64,000 bases of DNA from CALBPI01 sp038524795 (GTDB lineage: Bacteria; Pseudomonadota; Gammaproteobacteria; Steroidobacterales; Woeseiaceae): assembly GCA_038524795.1 (NCBI GenBank), contig JBCBIJ010000007.1:186001-250000 (forward strand), read 5' to 3'. The translations under genes were made by a program, and so were the position numbers. Below, piece after piece: positions 33,540-43,400 of the stretch. The notes beneath the pieces were generated by a model. It was not told the origin of the DNA. It saw only the letters and a list, made by a program, of their open reading frames with translations, and made no database searches. Position 1 is the stretch's first letter. Each line of letters starts with the position of its first letter.

Positions 33540-34706
33540 GTGCTTCAGCTCATCACTAATGCCGACGCCTATGCACCCGAGCCTCTCGGTGTGCAGCACT
33601 TGCTTGTGGGCGGCGGTCAGGTCCTCTGGATGGGCGAGCGTGTGCCGTCGCTGGACGCAGCGCTGGGCGTCGCAACCTGGGACGCCGCAGGCCGCCGCGT
33701 CGTGCCGGGCTTCGTCGACTGCCATGCGCACAGCACAGGCGGCGGGGGCGAGTCTGGCTACGCGAGCCGTGTTCCTGCGCCGCCAATCAGCTTGTTCACG
33801 TCCGCGGGTGTGACCACGGTGCTGGGCTTGCTGGGTACCGATGACACCACGCGCGATACCTCACAGCTTCTGGCCGCAACGCGCGCGCTTCGTGCCGAAG
33901 GCATGAGCGCCTGGTGCTACACCGGCAGCTACCGCGTGCCGCCCGTGACGTTCACAGGCGACGTGCGCAGCGACATCGTCAACCTCGAACCCGTCATTGG
34001 GGTCGGGGAAATCGCCATTTCAGACCATCGCTCAAGCCAACCGACGCTTGAGGAAATTCTGCGCATCGCCAGCGACGCGCACGTGGCGGGACTGATCACA
34101 GGCAAAGCCGGGATCCTGCATCTGCATCTCGGCGATGGGCCGCGTGGACTCGAGCTCGTGCGCATGGCGTTGGCTGAATCCGAGCTGCCCGCACGCGTCT
34201 TCCACCCCACGCACTGCAACCGCCGCCGCGCGCTGTTCGACGAGGCGGTTGATCTGGCCAAGGGCGGCTCGTGGATTGACCTTACGGCGTTCCCCGTCGC
34301 CGAGGACGAGGACGCCTGGAGCGCGGCGGACGGCTTTCTTCGTTACACCGAGGCTGGTGCGCCAGCAGACCGCATCACGATCAGCTCTGATGGCGGCGGC
34401 TGCCTGCCCCATTTCAATGACTCGGGCGAAGTCGTGCGCATGGATATCGGCACACCCGAAGGCCTGGCCGGCGCGCTATCGGAGCTACTTGCGGCTGGCA
34501 TTCCAATGGCTGACGCCCTGCCCGCATTCACGAGCAACCCCGCCACGCTGCTGCGACTCCACAGTAAGGGTCGGATTGCCGTCGGCTATGATGCTGATCT
34601 CGTCGTGCTCGACGACGCCGGTGCCGTGGACGGCGTCATGGCGTTGGGCACCTGGCACCGCCGCGACGGCGAGCAGCGGGTTGTGGGCGCTTTCGAAACG
34701 CTTTGA
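33540..34706 (+). CDS. iadA: Isoaspartyl dipeptidase (beta-aspartyl peptidase)
   Basis: This 388-residue amidohydrolase is aligned throughout with E. coli IadA. Visible landmarks are GFVDCHAHSTGGGGESG (metal-binding His pair and Gly-rich loop), SAGVTTVLGLLGTDDTTRD, EGMSAWCYTGSYRVPP, AISDHRSSQPT, HLHLGDGPRGLE, PTHCNRRRALF, and the catalytic Asp in TISSDGGG. It cleaves beta-Asp-Arg dipeptides, the product of cyanophycinase, to aspartate and arginine. I chose GTG 33540, matched to the E. coli start; the frame is open from a TTG at 33507. Where E. coli has the carbamylated Lys (VIGVK), this protein reads VIGVGE, so a Glu may take over as the bridging metal ligand. First gene of the cyanophycin operon. 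Confidence 0.92.
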   Translation: MLQLITNADAYAPEPLGVQHLLVGGGQVLWMGERVPSLDAALGVATWDAAGRRVVPGFVDCHAHSTGGGGESGYASRVPAPPISLFTSAGVTTVLGLLGTDDTTRDTSQLLAATRALRAEGMSAWCYTGSYRVPPVTFTGDVRSDIVNLEPVIGVGEIAISDHRSSQPTLEEILRIASDAHVAGLITGKAGILHLHLGDGPRGLELVRMALAESELPARVFHPTHCNRRRALFDEAVDLAKGGSWIDLTAFPVAEDEDAWSAADGFLRYTEAGAPADRITISSDGGGCLPHFNDSGEVVRMDIGTPEGLAGALSELLAAGIPMADALPAFTSNPATLLRLHSKGRIAVGYDADLVVLDDAGAVDGVMALGTWHRRDGEQRVVGAFETL

Positions 34707-34720
34707 CAGACTGACCACGC

Positions 34721-35539
34721 ATGCCTTCACCCTCGATCGACAACACCAAACGCGGCTACATCATTCCAATCGGCGGCGCCGAGGAAAAACTCTCGAACCC
34801 CGAGATTCTGGATCGCTTCGTCGAGATCTGCGGCGGCAAGCCCGCGCGCATCGCGATCATCCCGACGGCCTCGCAGCTCGAGGATACGGGGCGCAACTAC
34901 GAGAAGTTGTTCCGTCGCCTGGGCGTCAGCCACGCGCGCGTTTTGCCGTTTGAAACGCGAGAGGATTGCGACGACGCAAGCCTGCTGGAGTACCTGGGCA
35001 AGGCGGATGGCGTGTTTATGACGGGCGGCAACCAGTTGCGGCTGTCGACGACGCTGGGCGGCACGCAGGTCGCGCGCCTCATTCGGCGCCGTAACGCCGA
35101 GGGCATGCACGTCGCGGGTACCTCAGCCGGTGCCGCATTCATGCCCGAGCACATGATTGCAGGCGGTCGGGAGGGCCCCACGCCGTCGCCCGACATGGTG
35201 ACGCTCGCACCGGGCCTTGGGCTGACCAACAACTTCATCATCGACCAGCACTTCCGCCAGCGCGATCGCGTGGGGCGCCTGCTCACAGCGCTTGCGTATA
35301 ACCCCTTTGCCTGCGGTATCGGGCTCGACGAAGACACGGCGGCCTTCATCAAGCCGGGCGACAGCTTCGAGGTGGTCGGTTCGGGGGGGATTACGGTCAT
35401 CGACCCGAGCGACATGAGCTACTCGTCGATGGACCGTGCCCGCCAGGGCGAGCCCGTGAGCCTGCTGGGTGTGAAGCTGCATATCCTCATCTCGGGCGGA
35501 CGATTCGAAATCGCCACGCGCAGTGCGTATTCTGAATAG
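34721..35539 (+). CDS. cphB: Cyanophycinase
   Basis: This 272-residue peptidase of family S51 degrades cyanophycin to beta-Asp-Arg dipeptides. The nucleophile elbow GTSAGAA has the catalytic Ser135, and other family marks are GGAEEKL near the start, FMTGGNQLRLS, and LTNNFIIDQHFRQRDRVGRLL with the conserved His. It follows iadA by 14 bp and precedes cphA by 65 bp. With its neighbours it forms a full polymer-to-amino-acid pathway. There is no signal peptide, so it acts in the cytoplasm on the storage granules rather than on external polymer. Confidence 0.96.
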   Translation: MPSPSIDNTKRGYIIPIGGAEEKLSNPEILDRFVEICGGKPARIAIIPTASQLEDTGRNYEKLFRRLGVSHARVLPFETREDCDDASLLEYLGKADGVFMTGGNQLRLSTTLGGTQVARLIRRRNAEGMHVAGTSAGAAFMPEHMIAGGREGPTPSPDMVTLAPGLGLTNNFIIDQHFRQRDRVGRLLTALAYNPFACGIGLDEDTAAFIKPGDSFEVVGSGGITVIDPSDMSYSSMDRARQGEPVSLLGVKLHILISGGRFEIATRSAYSE

Positions 35540-35604
35540 CCGGCCGCACTAGGGAGTTGCGGCGCCACAAGAAGCCGCTGCGAGCAGCCCCCCGGAGCAC
35601 ACCG

Positions 35605-38388
35605 ATGCGCATCGTCTCTACCAACGTCTACGTAGGCCCGTCGGTCTACGCCCATTTCCCCGTAATCCGCCACGTCCTGGACCTGGGCGAACTCGAGCAC
35701 TGGCCCTCGGGCAGGCTCGGGCCCGACTTCGTCGAGCCCTTGCTGGATGCCTTGCCCGGCCTGCACGAACACGGCTGCAGCTACCGCGAGCGCGGCGGCT
35801 TTGTGCGCCGCCTGCGCGAGGACGGCGGCACCTGGATGGGCCACATCATGGAACACCTTGCGCTCGAGCTGCAGGGTATTGCCGGTTTCGATGTGAGCTT
35901 CGGCCGCACCCGCTCCATTGAAGGCCAGCCAGGCGTGTACAACCTGGTGTTCGCCTATCGCGACCGTCGCGTCGGTCTTGAGGCGAGTCGGCTGGCGAAC
36001 ACGTTGCTGCAGAGCCTGCTGCCGGTTGAGCTGCAGACCGATGCGCCCGCCCCGGACTGGAATTTTGACGAGGCGCGCGACAACTTCATTCGCTACGCGC
36101 AGAAGCGCGCATTGGGGCCGAGCACAGCGTCGCTGGTCGAGGCCGCAACCGAGCGCGGAATCCCCTGGCTGCGGCTCAATAACTACAGCCTGATCCAGTT
36201 GGGCCATGGACGCTACCAGCGCCGGCTTCAGGCCACCTGCACGGGCAACACGAGCAACATCGCTGTCGAGCTTGCCGGTGACAAGGAAGAGACCAACGCC
36301 ATCTTGCGCGACCTGGGCCTGCCCGTGCCGATCCAGTTTGCCGTGCGCAGCCAGGCACTGGCCGTTCGCGCTGCGACGCGAATTGGCTTTCCGGTCGTGG
36401 TGAAACCGCTCAACGCCAATCACGGTCGCGGCGTGTCGATCGGGCTCAGCTCCGTCGAACAGGTCGAGGTCGCGTTCGACAAAGCGCGTGAACATGCGCG
36501 CACGGTGCTTGTCGAGAGCTACATCGAAGGGCTCGATCACCGCATGCTGGTCGTTGACGGCAAGCTCATCGCTGCTGCCAAGCGCATGCCCGGGCACGTG
36601 GTGGGCGACGGCAAACACACGATTGCCGAGCTCGTCGACGTCGTTAACGCCGACCCCCGCCGCGGCGTGGGTCACGAAAAGGTGCTGACGCGCCTTGAGT
36701 TCGACCACCAGGCCGAGCGGCTGATGTCCCAGGCCGGCTACGACCGAGATTCAGTACCACCCGCAGACGAGATTGTATTCCTGCGGTCGACGGGCAACCT
36801 GTCCACGGGCGGCACGGCCATCGACGTCACGGACATCGTGCACCCCGACAACCGGGAAATGGCGGAGCGCACGGTCAAGGCCATCGGTCTGGACGTGGGC
36901 GGTGTCGATTTCCTGACGACAGATATCAGCCTGTCCTATCGCGAGACGGGTGGGGCGATCTGTGAAGTGAATGCGGGGCCAGGTTTCCGCATGCATGTGG
37001 CGCCAAGCGAGGGCACGCCGCGCGATGTCGCCGGTCCCGTCATCGACATGTTGTTCCCGCCGGGTACACCCAGTCGGATTCCCATTGCTGCCATCACCGG
37101 CACCAATGGCAAGACCACGACCTCGCGCATGCTGGCCCACATTCTCAAGTTATCGGGACACACGGTGGGTTTGACCTCCACCGAGGGCGTCTACATTGAT
37201 GGCTCGTTGAGTGTGCAAGGCGATATGACGGGTCCTACCGCCGCACAGATGGTGCTGCGAGACCCCGACGTCGATGCCGCGGTCATGGAGGTGGCGCGCG
37301 GCGGCATGCTGCGTGCCGGCATCGGCTTTCGCGAGTGTGACGTGGCCTGTTGTCTCAACGTAAGCGGCGACCATCTCGGTATCGGTGGAATCGACACGAT
37401 CGAGCAACTGGCGGAGATCAAACGTCTGCCCGTCGAGATTGCGAAGCAGGCTGCCGTGCTCAATGCCGACGACCCACAGTGCTTGCGCATGGCGGACTAC
37501 ACGGACGCTGAGCGCTTGTGCTACGTCACGATGCGCGCCGAACACCCGCTGGTGAAGCAGCACATTGATGCCGGCGGCCAGGCTTTTGTTCTGGAGCAAG
37601 GCATCAATGGCCACATGATCACGATCTACGGCAGCGACACGCACATCCCGCTGCTGTGGACACACCTGATCCCAGCCACCTTGGAGGGTCGTGCGTTGCA
37701 CAACGTGCAGAACGCGATGTTTGCCGCCGCACTGGCCTACAACATGGGTATCACGCTGGACAACATTCGCCAGGGTCTGCGTACCTTTGGAACCTCGTTC
37801 TTCCAGGCCCCGGGTCGCATGAATATTTTCGACGAGCACCCGTTCAAGGTGATCCTCGATTACGCCCACAACCCGGCTGCAGTGAAGGCGATCTGCGAGC
37901 TTGTGAGTCGACTCGACGTATCGGGCAGGCGCACGATCGTGCTTGCCGCGCCCGGGGATCGGCGTGACGAAGACATCGCAGACATCGCGAAACTCGCTGC
38001 GCCACACTTTGACCACTTCATTTGTAAGCGAGACGACAAGTCGCGGGGACGTGGCGAGGATGAGGTGCCGCAAATGCTCGCTGCCACGCTGCGCGAAGCC
38101 GGGATCGATGACAGCCGCATCGAAGTTGTCGTCGATGAGCAGGAGGCGGTGAACCACGCCTTGGCATCCGCCGCTGAGGGCGATCTCGTGCTCGTTCTCG
38201 GGGACAACGTGCGACGCTGCTGGAAGCAGATCATCTACTTCGACACGAGTTCCGGCGCCGCCCCCCGGGGTGAGGTGCCTGAGCGCGCCGTACCGGATAT
38301 TTCGCTCCCCGAATTTGATCTGGGTGATGAGGTGGAGCTCATTATCGACGAGCGCGGTGTGCGGCTCGCGCGCGAGTTTAACGACTGA
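35605..38388 (+). CDS. cphA: Cyanophycin synthetase
   Basis: This 927-residue CphA1 has three parts: an N-terminal domain (to about 160), an ATP-grasp half (about 220-480) with ATCTGNTSNIAVELAGDKEET, GFPVVVKPLNANHGRGVSIGL and VDFLTTDISLSYRETGGAICEVNAGPGFRMH, and a Mur-ligase-like half with P-loop GTNGKTTTSRM (about 497-507). That half also has EVARGGMLRAGIGF, NVSGDHLGIGGIDT and LDYAHNPAAVKAI. It adds Asp to the poly-Asp backbone and Arg to its side chains with ATP. The ATG at 35605 has GGAG eight bases upstream. All catalytic landmarks are present, so it should be active without primer help beyond the usual. Confidence 0.97.
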   Translation: MRIVSTNVYVGPSVYAHFPVIRHVLDLGELEHWPSGRLGPDFVEPLLDALPGLHEHGCSYRERGGFVRRLREDGGTWMGHIMEHLALELQGIAGFDVSFGRTRSIEGQPGVYNLVFAYRDRRVGLEASRLANTLLQSLLPVELQTDAPAPDWNFDEARDNFIRYAQKRALGPSTASLVEAATERGIPWLRLNNYSLIQLGHGRYQRRLQATCTGNTSNIAVELAGDKEETNAILRDLGLPVPIQFAVRSQALAVRAATRIGFPVVVKPLNANHGRGVSIGLSSVEQVEVAFDKAREHARTVLVESYIEGLDHRMLVVDGKLIAAAKRMPGHVVGDGKHTIAELVDVVNADPRRGVGHEKVLTRLEFDHQAERLMSQAGYDRDSVPPADEIVFLRSTGNLSTGGTAIDVTDIVHPDNREMAERTVKAIGLDVGGVDFLTTDISLSYRETGGAICEVNAGPGFRMHVAPSEGTPRDVAGPVIDMLFPPGTPSRIPIAAITGTNGKTTTSRMLAHILKLSGHTVGLTSTEGVYIDGSLSVQGDMTGPTAAQMVLRDPDVDAAVMEVARGGMLRAGIGFRECDVACCLNVSGDHLGIGGIDTIEQLAEIKRLPVEIAKQAAVLNADDPQCLRMADYTDAERLCYVTMRAEHPLVKQHIDAGGQAFVLEQGINGHMITIYGSDTHIPLLWTHLIPATLEGRALHNVQNAMFAAALAYNMGITLDNIRQGLRTFGTSFFQAPGRMNIFDEHPFKVILDYAHNPAAVKAICELVSRLDVSGRRTIVLAAPGDRRDEDIADIAKLAAPHFDHFICKRDDKSRGRGEDEVPQMLAATLREAGIDDSRIEVVVDEQEAVNHALASAAEGDLVLVLGDNVRRCWKQIIYFDTSSGAAPRGEVPERAVPDISLPEFDLGDEVELIIDERGVRLAREFND

Positions 38389-38390
38389 CT

Positions 38391-40079
38391 GTGAGCGCGT
38401 TTGTCGCCGCCAACTGCCGACTGCTCGACGCGCGCCGGTTGACGGGCCGCAATGCGGTCTGCGCCGAGGCAGCGGCTGTCGTCGATGTGGCACTGGATGA
38501 CCCGGGCGCCATGGCTGCATTGCGACAGACTTGGGAGCAGCGTGTCAGTCCCGTCTTCGAAGCCCTTGGCTGGCCGCTGAAGACCCACGCGCGCCCAGTC
38601 GAAGGCGGGGTGAGCCTGGCGCTGCTGGCGCCCATCGACCGACTTTACACGGCCGTGGAAATCGCCGAGTGGGCCTTACGTTCGGTGCTGGGAACGCCGG
38701 ACCCCGATGCGCCGCCCGTGTCGCTCTCGGAGGCGCCTGCGCACTTTTTTGCCATGGCTGACGAGGAGGCCAACCCGGACCTTCTGTCGGCTGGCCGAGA
38801 TGCCGCGCAAGCGGGTGTCACGTTTCTTTGGGACGACGATTTTGTATCCGTTGGTATGGGCCGCGGCAGTCGTACCTGGGATGTGCCCGATCTGCCCGTA
38901 CCCGTCGACACGGCGGGCTGTCACGACATTCCTGTGGCGATGATTACGGGGACTAACGGCAAGACCACGACGGTTCGGCTGCTGGCCCACGTACTCGAGA
39001 AGGCCGGCCACACCGTGGGGCTCAGCTCGACCGATTGGATCGGCGTTAGTAACCGCGTGATCGATCGAGGTGACTGGTCGGGCCCGGGCGGTGCGCGCAC
39101 GATCCTGCGCGAGACGGATGTCGATGCGGCCGTGCTCGAAACCGCGCGCGGCGGTTTGCTGCGGCGGGGGTTGGGTGTGCCCTTTGCGGACGTTGCCGCA
39201 ATCACCAATATCAGCGAGGACCATCTGGGTGACTTTGGCTCCGCTAACCTGGCCGAGCTGACCGACATCAAGTGGTTGGTGATTGATGCGCTACAAGACC
39301 GCGGCATAGCCGTACTCAACGCCGACGACGCGATCCTCGTTGAGCGGGCGTCGCGCCACGGTGGGCCGCGCGTGTGGTTTTCCATGCACGCGGATAACGA
39401 GGTGATCCGAAGTGACAGTTCGGTTGCGTTCGTGCTCGAGGGCGACACACTGACGCGTCACTCGCACGGCAGCGCCGTGGCGCTCTGCAAGGCCGCCGAG
39501 ATCCCGGTGACACTGGGCGCGACGGCACGACACAACATCGCCAACGCGTTGGCAGCTGCGGCCGTGGCGCACGCGCTGGGAGTCCCTGATGAGGTCATCG
39601 CCGCCGGACTGCGGTCCATGCCCGTCGAGGCAAACCCGGGCCGCAGCAATCTCTACCAGGTTCGCGGGGCCGAGGTGTTGCTCGACTTTGCACACAATCC
39701 CGAGGCCATGGCGGCGCTGTTCGACATGGCGCGACTGCGCCCCGCCCACCGACGGGTGCTCTGTTTCGGCCAGGCGGGCGACCGAACGGATGCTCAGATT
39801 CGAGAGCTCGCGCGTGGTGCCTGGGCCATTGGACTCGACAAGGTGGTGGTGAGTGAGCTCGCGACCTATCACCGGGGCCGCGAAGCCGGCGAGGTGTACG
39901 CCCTGATCCGCGACGAGTTGCTGCAGTGCGGCGCCACCCCTGATCAGGTGTCGCACAATACGACTGAGGCCGAGTCGCTGTCCGAGGCGCTGGACTGGGC
40001 CAAGCCCGGCGACGCGGTGATCATGCTGGCGCTCGGGGAGGCCGCAGCCCTGCGCGACGTGCTCGCGGAAGCCGAGTAA
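38391..40079 (+). CDS. Mur ligase family protein related to the C-terminal half of CphA
   Basis: This 562-residue protein begins with a GTG two bases after the cphA stop codon. Its first 180 residues match no known catalytic domain to me. Then come P-loop GTNGKTTTVRL (about 186), WSGPGGARTIL, ETARGGLLRRGLGV, NISEDHLGDFG, a motif with ATARHNIANALAAAAVAHALG, and the ligase end LLDFAHNPEAMAALF. The order and motifs follow the Mur-type half of CphA, but the ATP-grasp half is absent. It may be a partner subunit or a ligase for a related amide. Known CphA2 proteins keep ATP-grasp and lose the Mur site, the reverse of this. Confidence 0.85.
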   Translation: MSAFVAANCRLLDARRLTGRNAVCAEAAAVVDVALDDPGAMAALRQTWEQRVSPVFEALGWPLKTHARPVEGGVSLALLAPIDRLYTAVEIAEWALRSVLGTPDPDAPPVSLSEAPAHFFAMADEEANPDLLSAGRDAAQAGVTFLWDDDFVSVGMGRGSRTWDVPDLPVPVDTAGCHDIPVAMITGTNGKTTTVRLLAHVLEKAGHTVGLSSTDWIGVSNRVIDRGDWSGPGGARTILRETDVDAAVLETARGGLLRRGLGVPFADVAAITNISEDHLGDFGSANLAELTDIKWLVIDALQDRGIAVLNADDAILVERASRHGGPRVWFSMHADNEVIRSDSSVAFVLEGDTLTRHSHGSAVALCKAAEIPVTLGATARHNIANALAAAAVAHALGVPDEVIAAGLRSMPVEANPGRSNLYQVRGAEVLLDFAHNPEAMAALFDMARLRPAHRRVLCFGQAGDRTDAQIRELARGAWAIGLDKVVVSELATYHRGREAGEVYALIRDELLQCGATPDQVSHNTTEAESLSEALDWAKPGDAVIMLALGEAAALRDVLAEAE

Positions 40080-40464
40080 TCCACCCCCACATAATCCGCA
40101 CGCTATTTTTCATAATCTGGAATCGCGCGGTCCGAGGGATTCGCGGCGCGCGGTTCCGCAGGCGTCGCCGCTGAAGCCGGAGCGCTCGAAGGCACTGACT
40201 TAGTTCGGGTTTTTCGGGATCAGCCAGCGGCAGCCCGTCCACGTCGAAGTGCGGTCGATGTCGTTGCCGAAAGTGTGACTTGCATCACATATGGTCATAC
40301 GGAACACTCGGCGAGCGCGCGTCGGCGTCCATTCAGGGCGTGCCGATCGGAGGAGGTCGCAAGGCCCCGCACGGTGGCTGTGTCACGGCAGCCACAAGCA
40401 CAACAATTCGAAGTCTTATAAGACCAACCGGGGCGACCACTATCGTCACAGGGAGAGATCAATC
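40080..40464. other. Intergenic region and leader of the subtilase gene
   Basis: The 385 bp hold no convincing gene. They contain a CRP-type site at 40274-40289 and a perfect 12-bp palindrome GTCTTATAAGAC at 40413-40424, about 40 bp before the subtilase start codon. A short arginine-rich minus-strand frame near 40021-40242 has no ribosome site and is likely chance. Confidence 0.6.
40274..40289 (+). promoter_or_regulatory. CRP/Vfr-type binding site upstream of the subtilase gene
   Basis: The sequence TGTGA-CTTGCA-TCACA matches both half-sites of the CRP consensus TGTGA-N6-TCACA exactly and is followed by TATGG. It lies 176 bp before the predicted start codon of the exported protease. Control by cyclic AMP receptor protein would link protease production to carbon limitation. 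Confidence 0.6.
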
Positions 40465-43400
40465 ATGTTGAGGTATCTGACCGCCATTGTGGCGGCCTGC
40501 GGTATCGCTGCGACATCCGTCGCAACCGAGCTCACGCCGCCAAACCCGAGCCAGGCGCTTGCCGGACTCGAAGACGTCACGCCGAACCAGGCGGGCACCG
40601 CACCCATGCGCACCTACATTGTCCAGCTGCCTGATGCACCCGGCGCGAGTTACGAAGGCGGCGTTGCCGGCTTTGCCAGAACAGCCCCCGCAGAAGGTCA
40701 AACCTACAACGCCGATGCACCGCACGTGCAGGCGTACACCACGCACCTGGTTTCGCAGCACGACGACGTGCTCGCAACACTCGGCGCGTCTGACCGCAAG
40801 ATCTACAGCTACCGCCACGCGCTCAACGGTTTTGCAGCGCGCCTGACGGCCGGTGAAGCCGAATCGCTCAAGCGCAGCGGCACGGTAACCGCTGTCTGGG
40901 AAGACTACGCTGTTGATGTTGATACCAATGACACGAGCGACTTCCTGGGCCTCAACGACCGCGGCGATGGCCTGCGCGCCGCGCTGGGCGTGACCGGTGA
41001 AGACGTCATCATCGGTGTCCTCGACACGGGCGCCATCCAGGAGCACCCGAGCTTCTCGGACACGGGCAACCTGCTCGTGCCTGAATTCTGCGCCGAGCCG
41101 GCGAACCGGTTCGAAACCTTCGTTTGTGGCGCCATCGAGCGCGCCAACAGCCGTGTCGTCTACAGCGAGCCACCGGCCCGTTGGAACGGTATCTGCCAGG
41201 CCGGTGAAGCCTGGACTGAAGACGACTGCAACAACAAGATGCTCGGCGCCCGCTGGTACGTGGACGGCTTCCTGGCCGGTCGCGGTTCGGTCGTCGAAGG
41301 CGAGTTCCTTTCGCCGCGTGACTCTTCAGGCCACGGCAGCCACACGGCTGGCACGGCCGGTGGTAACGACGTTACGGCCACGCTCAACGGCACGCCTGTC
41401 GGCCAGCTCTCGGGTATGGCGCCGCGCGCCCGCTTGGCGATCTACAAGGTCTGCTGGCTCTCGCCGGGTGCGACCAACTTCAGCTGCTTCTTCTCCGACA
41501 GTGCCGCGGCAACCGATGCCGCCGTCGCTGATGGTGTCGATGTGCTGAACTTCTCGGTCGGCACGGCTGCCTCGTTCACGGACCAACAGGACCTGGCCTT
41601 CTTCGATGCGTCGAACGCGGGTGTCTTCATCGCGCGTTCTGCCGGTAACGACGGTCCGGGGTTCGCAACGACGAACGCGGGCGAGCCCTGGGTGACCTCG
41701 GTTGCCGCATCGACTGCGGACGGCGTGTTGTTTACGCTGGGTGCTGGCATTAACTCGCCGGCTTCGGTGGCGGGCACTTACTCGTCGCTCGAAGGTGCCA
41801 TCACGCAGCCGCTGGCTGTTTCCGGAGACGTCACCGCGGATCTCGGTGCGGCGTCGCCGATCGAGGCCTGCACACCGCTCGACAACGACCTCACGGGCAA
41901 GATCGCGCTCATCGCGCGCGGCAGTTGTGGCTTCGTTGCCAAGATCGAGAACGCCGCAAACGCGGGCGCATCGGCGGTGCTCATGTACACCGACGATCGA
42001 CCCAAGGTCATCATGGGTGGCGTCGCGACCCCGCTGTCGCAGAGCATCCCGGGTGTCATGATCGACAACGAGCCTGGCCTGGCGCTGCTGGCCGAGCTGG
42101 ATGATGGGAACGCGGTCAACGCGAGTCTCAACGATGCCACGTTCACGACCGAGCCCCGTCAAGGCAACATCATGGCGGGCTTCTCGTCACGCGGTCCCTA
42201 CCTCGTCGTGGAAGACTGGGTGAAGCCGGACATCACGGCGCCTGGCGTCAGCATTCTTGCGCCGTACACGACCGAGCCTGCCGACGGCAGCGCCGGCTCG
42301 CTGTACGACTACCTGTCGGGTACCTCGATGTCGGGTCCGCACATTGCGGGCATCGGTGCGCTGCTTCGGGAAGCACATCCCGAGTGGAGCCCTGCGCAGA
42401 TCAAGTCGGCAATCATGACGACGGCGCGCCAGAATGTGGTTAAGGAAGACGGCGCCACGCCGGCAGATCCCTTTGACTACGGTGCCGGTCACGTTGATCC
42501 GAATAAAGCCATCAACCCCGGCCTGACGTACGACGCGGGCGAGCTTGACTACCTCGTCGCAAGCTGTGGCACGGATACGCCGCTGTTGACGCCCGGTGAC
42601 TGTGCATTCGTCGAAGCCATCGGTTTCTCGACGAGCCCTGCAGACCTGAACCTGCCGTCTATCGGTATCGGTGCGCTGCCTGGTACACAGACAGTGACGC
42701 GTACGGTCACGGCCGTCGGCCCCGCCAACACCCGCGCCAGTGGCGCCAGTGGCAATCGCGCCAGCGGTGATCGTGGTGCGTTCTTCGGTGGACGCGACGC
42801 GACACCCGCAGTGCCGGCAGCGACACGCTACCGCGCGGTCATCGACGCGCCTGAGGGCTTCGAGGTGTCCGTATCTCCCAGCGAAATCGTGCTCGCCGCC
42901 GGTGAGTCCGCGAGCTACGCGCTCACGGTCACCAACGACACGGCTATCCCGAACGTGTGGGAGTTTGGCTCGCTGACCTGGGAGCCCGAGTCGGGCAACG
43001 GTGTACGCAGCCCCATCGCTGTCAAGGCGCTGGCGTTTATCACCGAGGACGAAGTCGACGGTGCCGGTGCCCAGGGCAGCGCACAGTTCGATCTGACCTT
43101 TGGTTACTCGGGTGAGTACACGGCTCAGGTACACGGTCTTAACAGCGCGACGCCGGTCGGCACCATCACCCTTGCTGATGATCCCGATAACAGCTTCGAC
43201 TTCTCGTTCACGGATCCGAGTACATTCGCGACGCTTATCGAGGACATTGAGCCCGACACGGCGTTCCGTCGCTTCGCGATGTACAACGAGTACACGACGG
43301 GCAATGACGACTTTGACATGTACCTCTACTACTGCCCGGGCCGTTCGTGCACGCAGATCGCGTCGAGCACCAACGCGGGTTCAGATGAGGCTGTTGACGT

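Noticed and set aside
35419..36708. 429-codon minus-strand frame opposite cphB and cphA
   Set aside because: Shadow of the cyanophycin genes; no start signal or domain.
40021..40242. Small minus-strand frame after the cyanophycin operon
   Set aside because: Arginine-rich, overlaps the 3' end of the preceding gene, no ribosome site.
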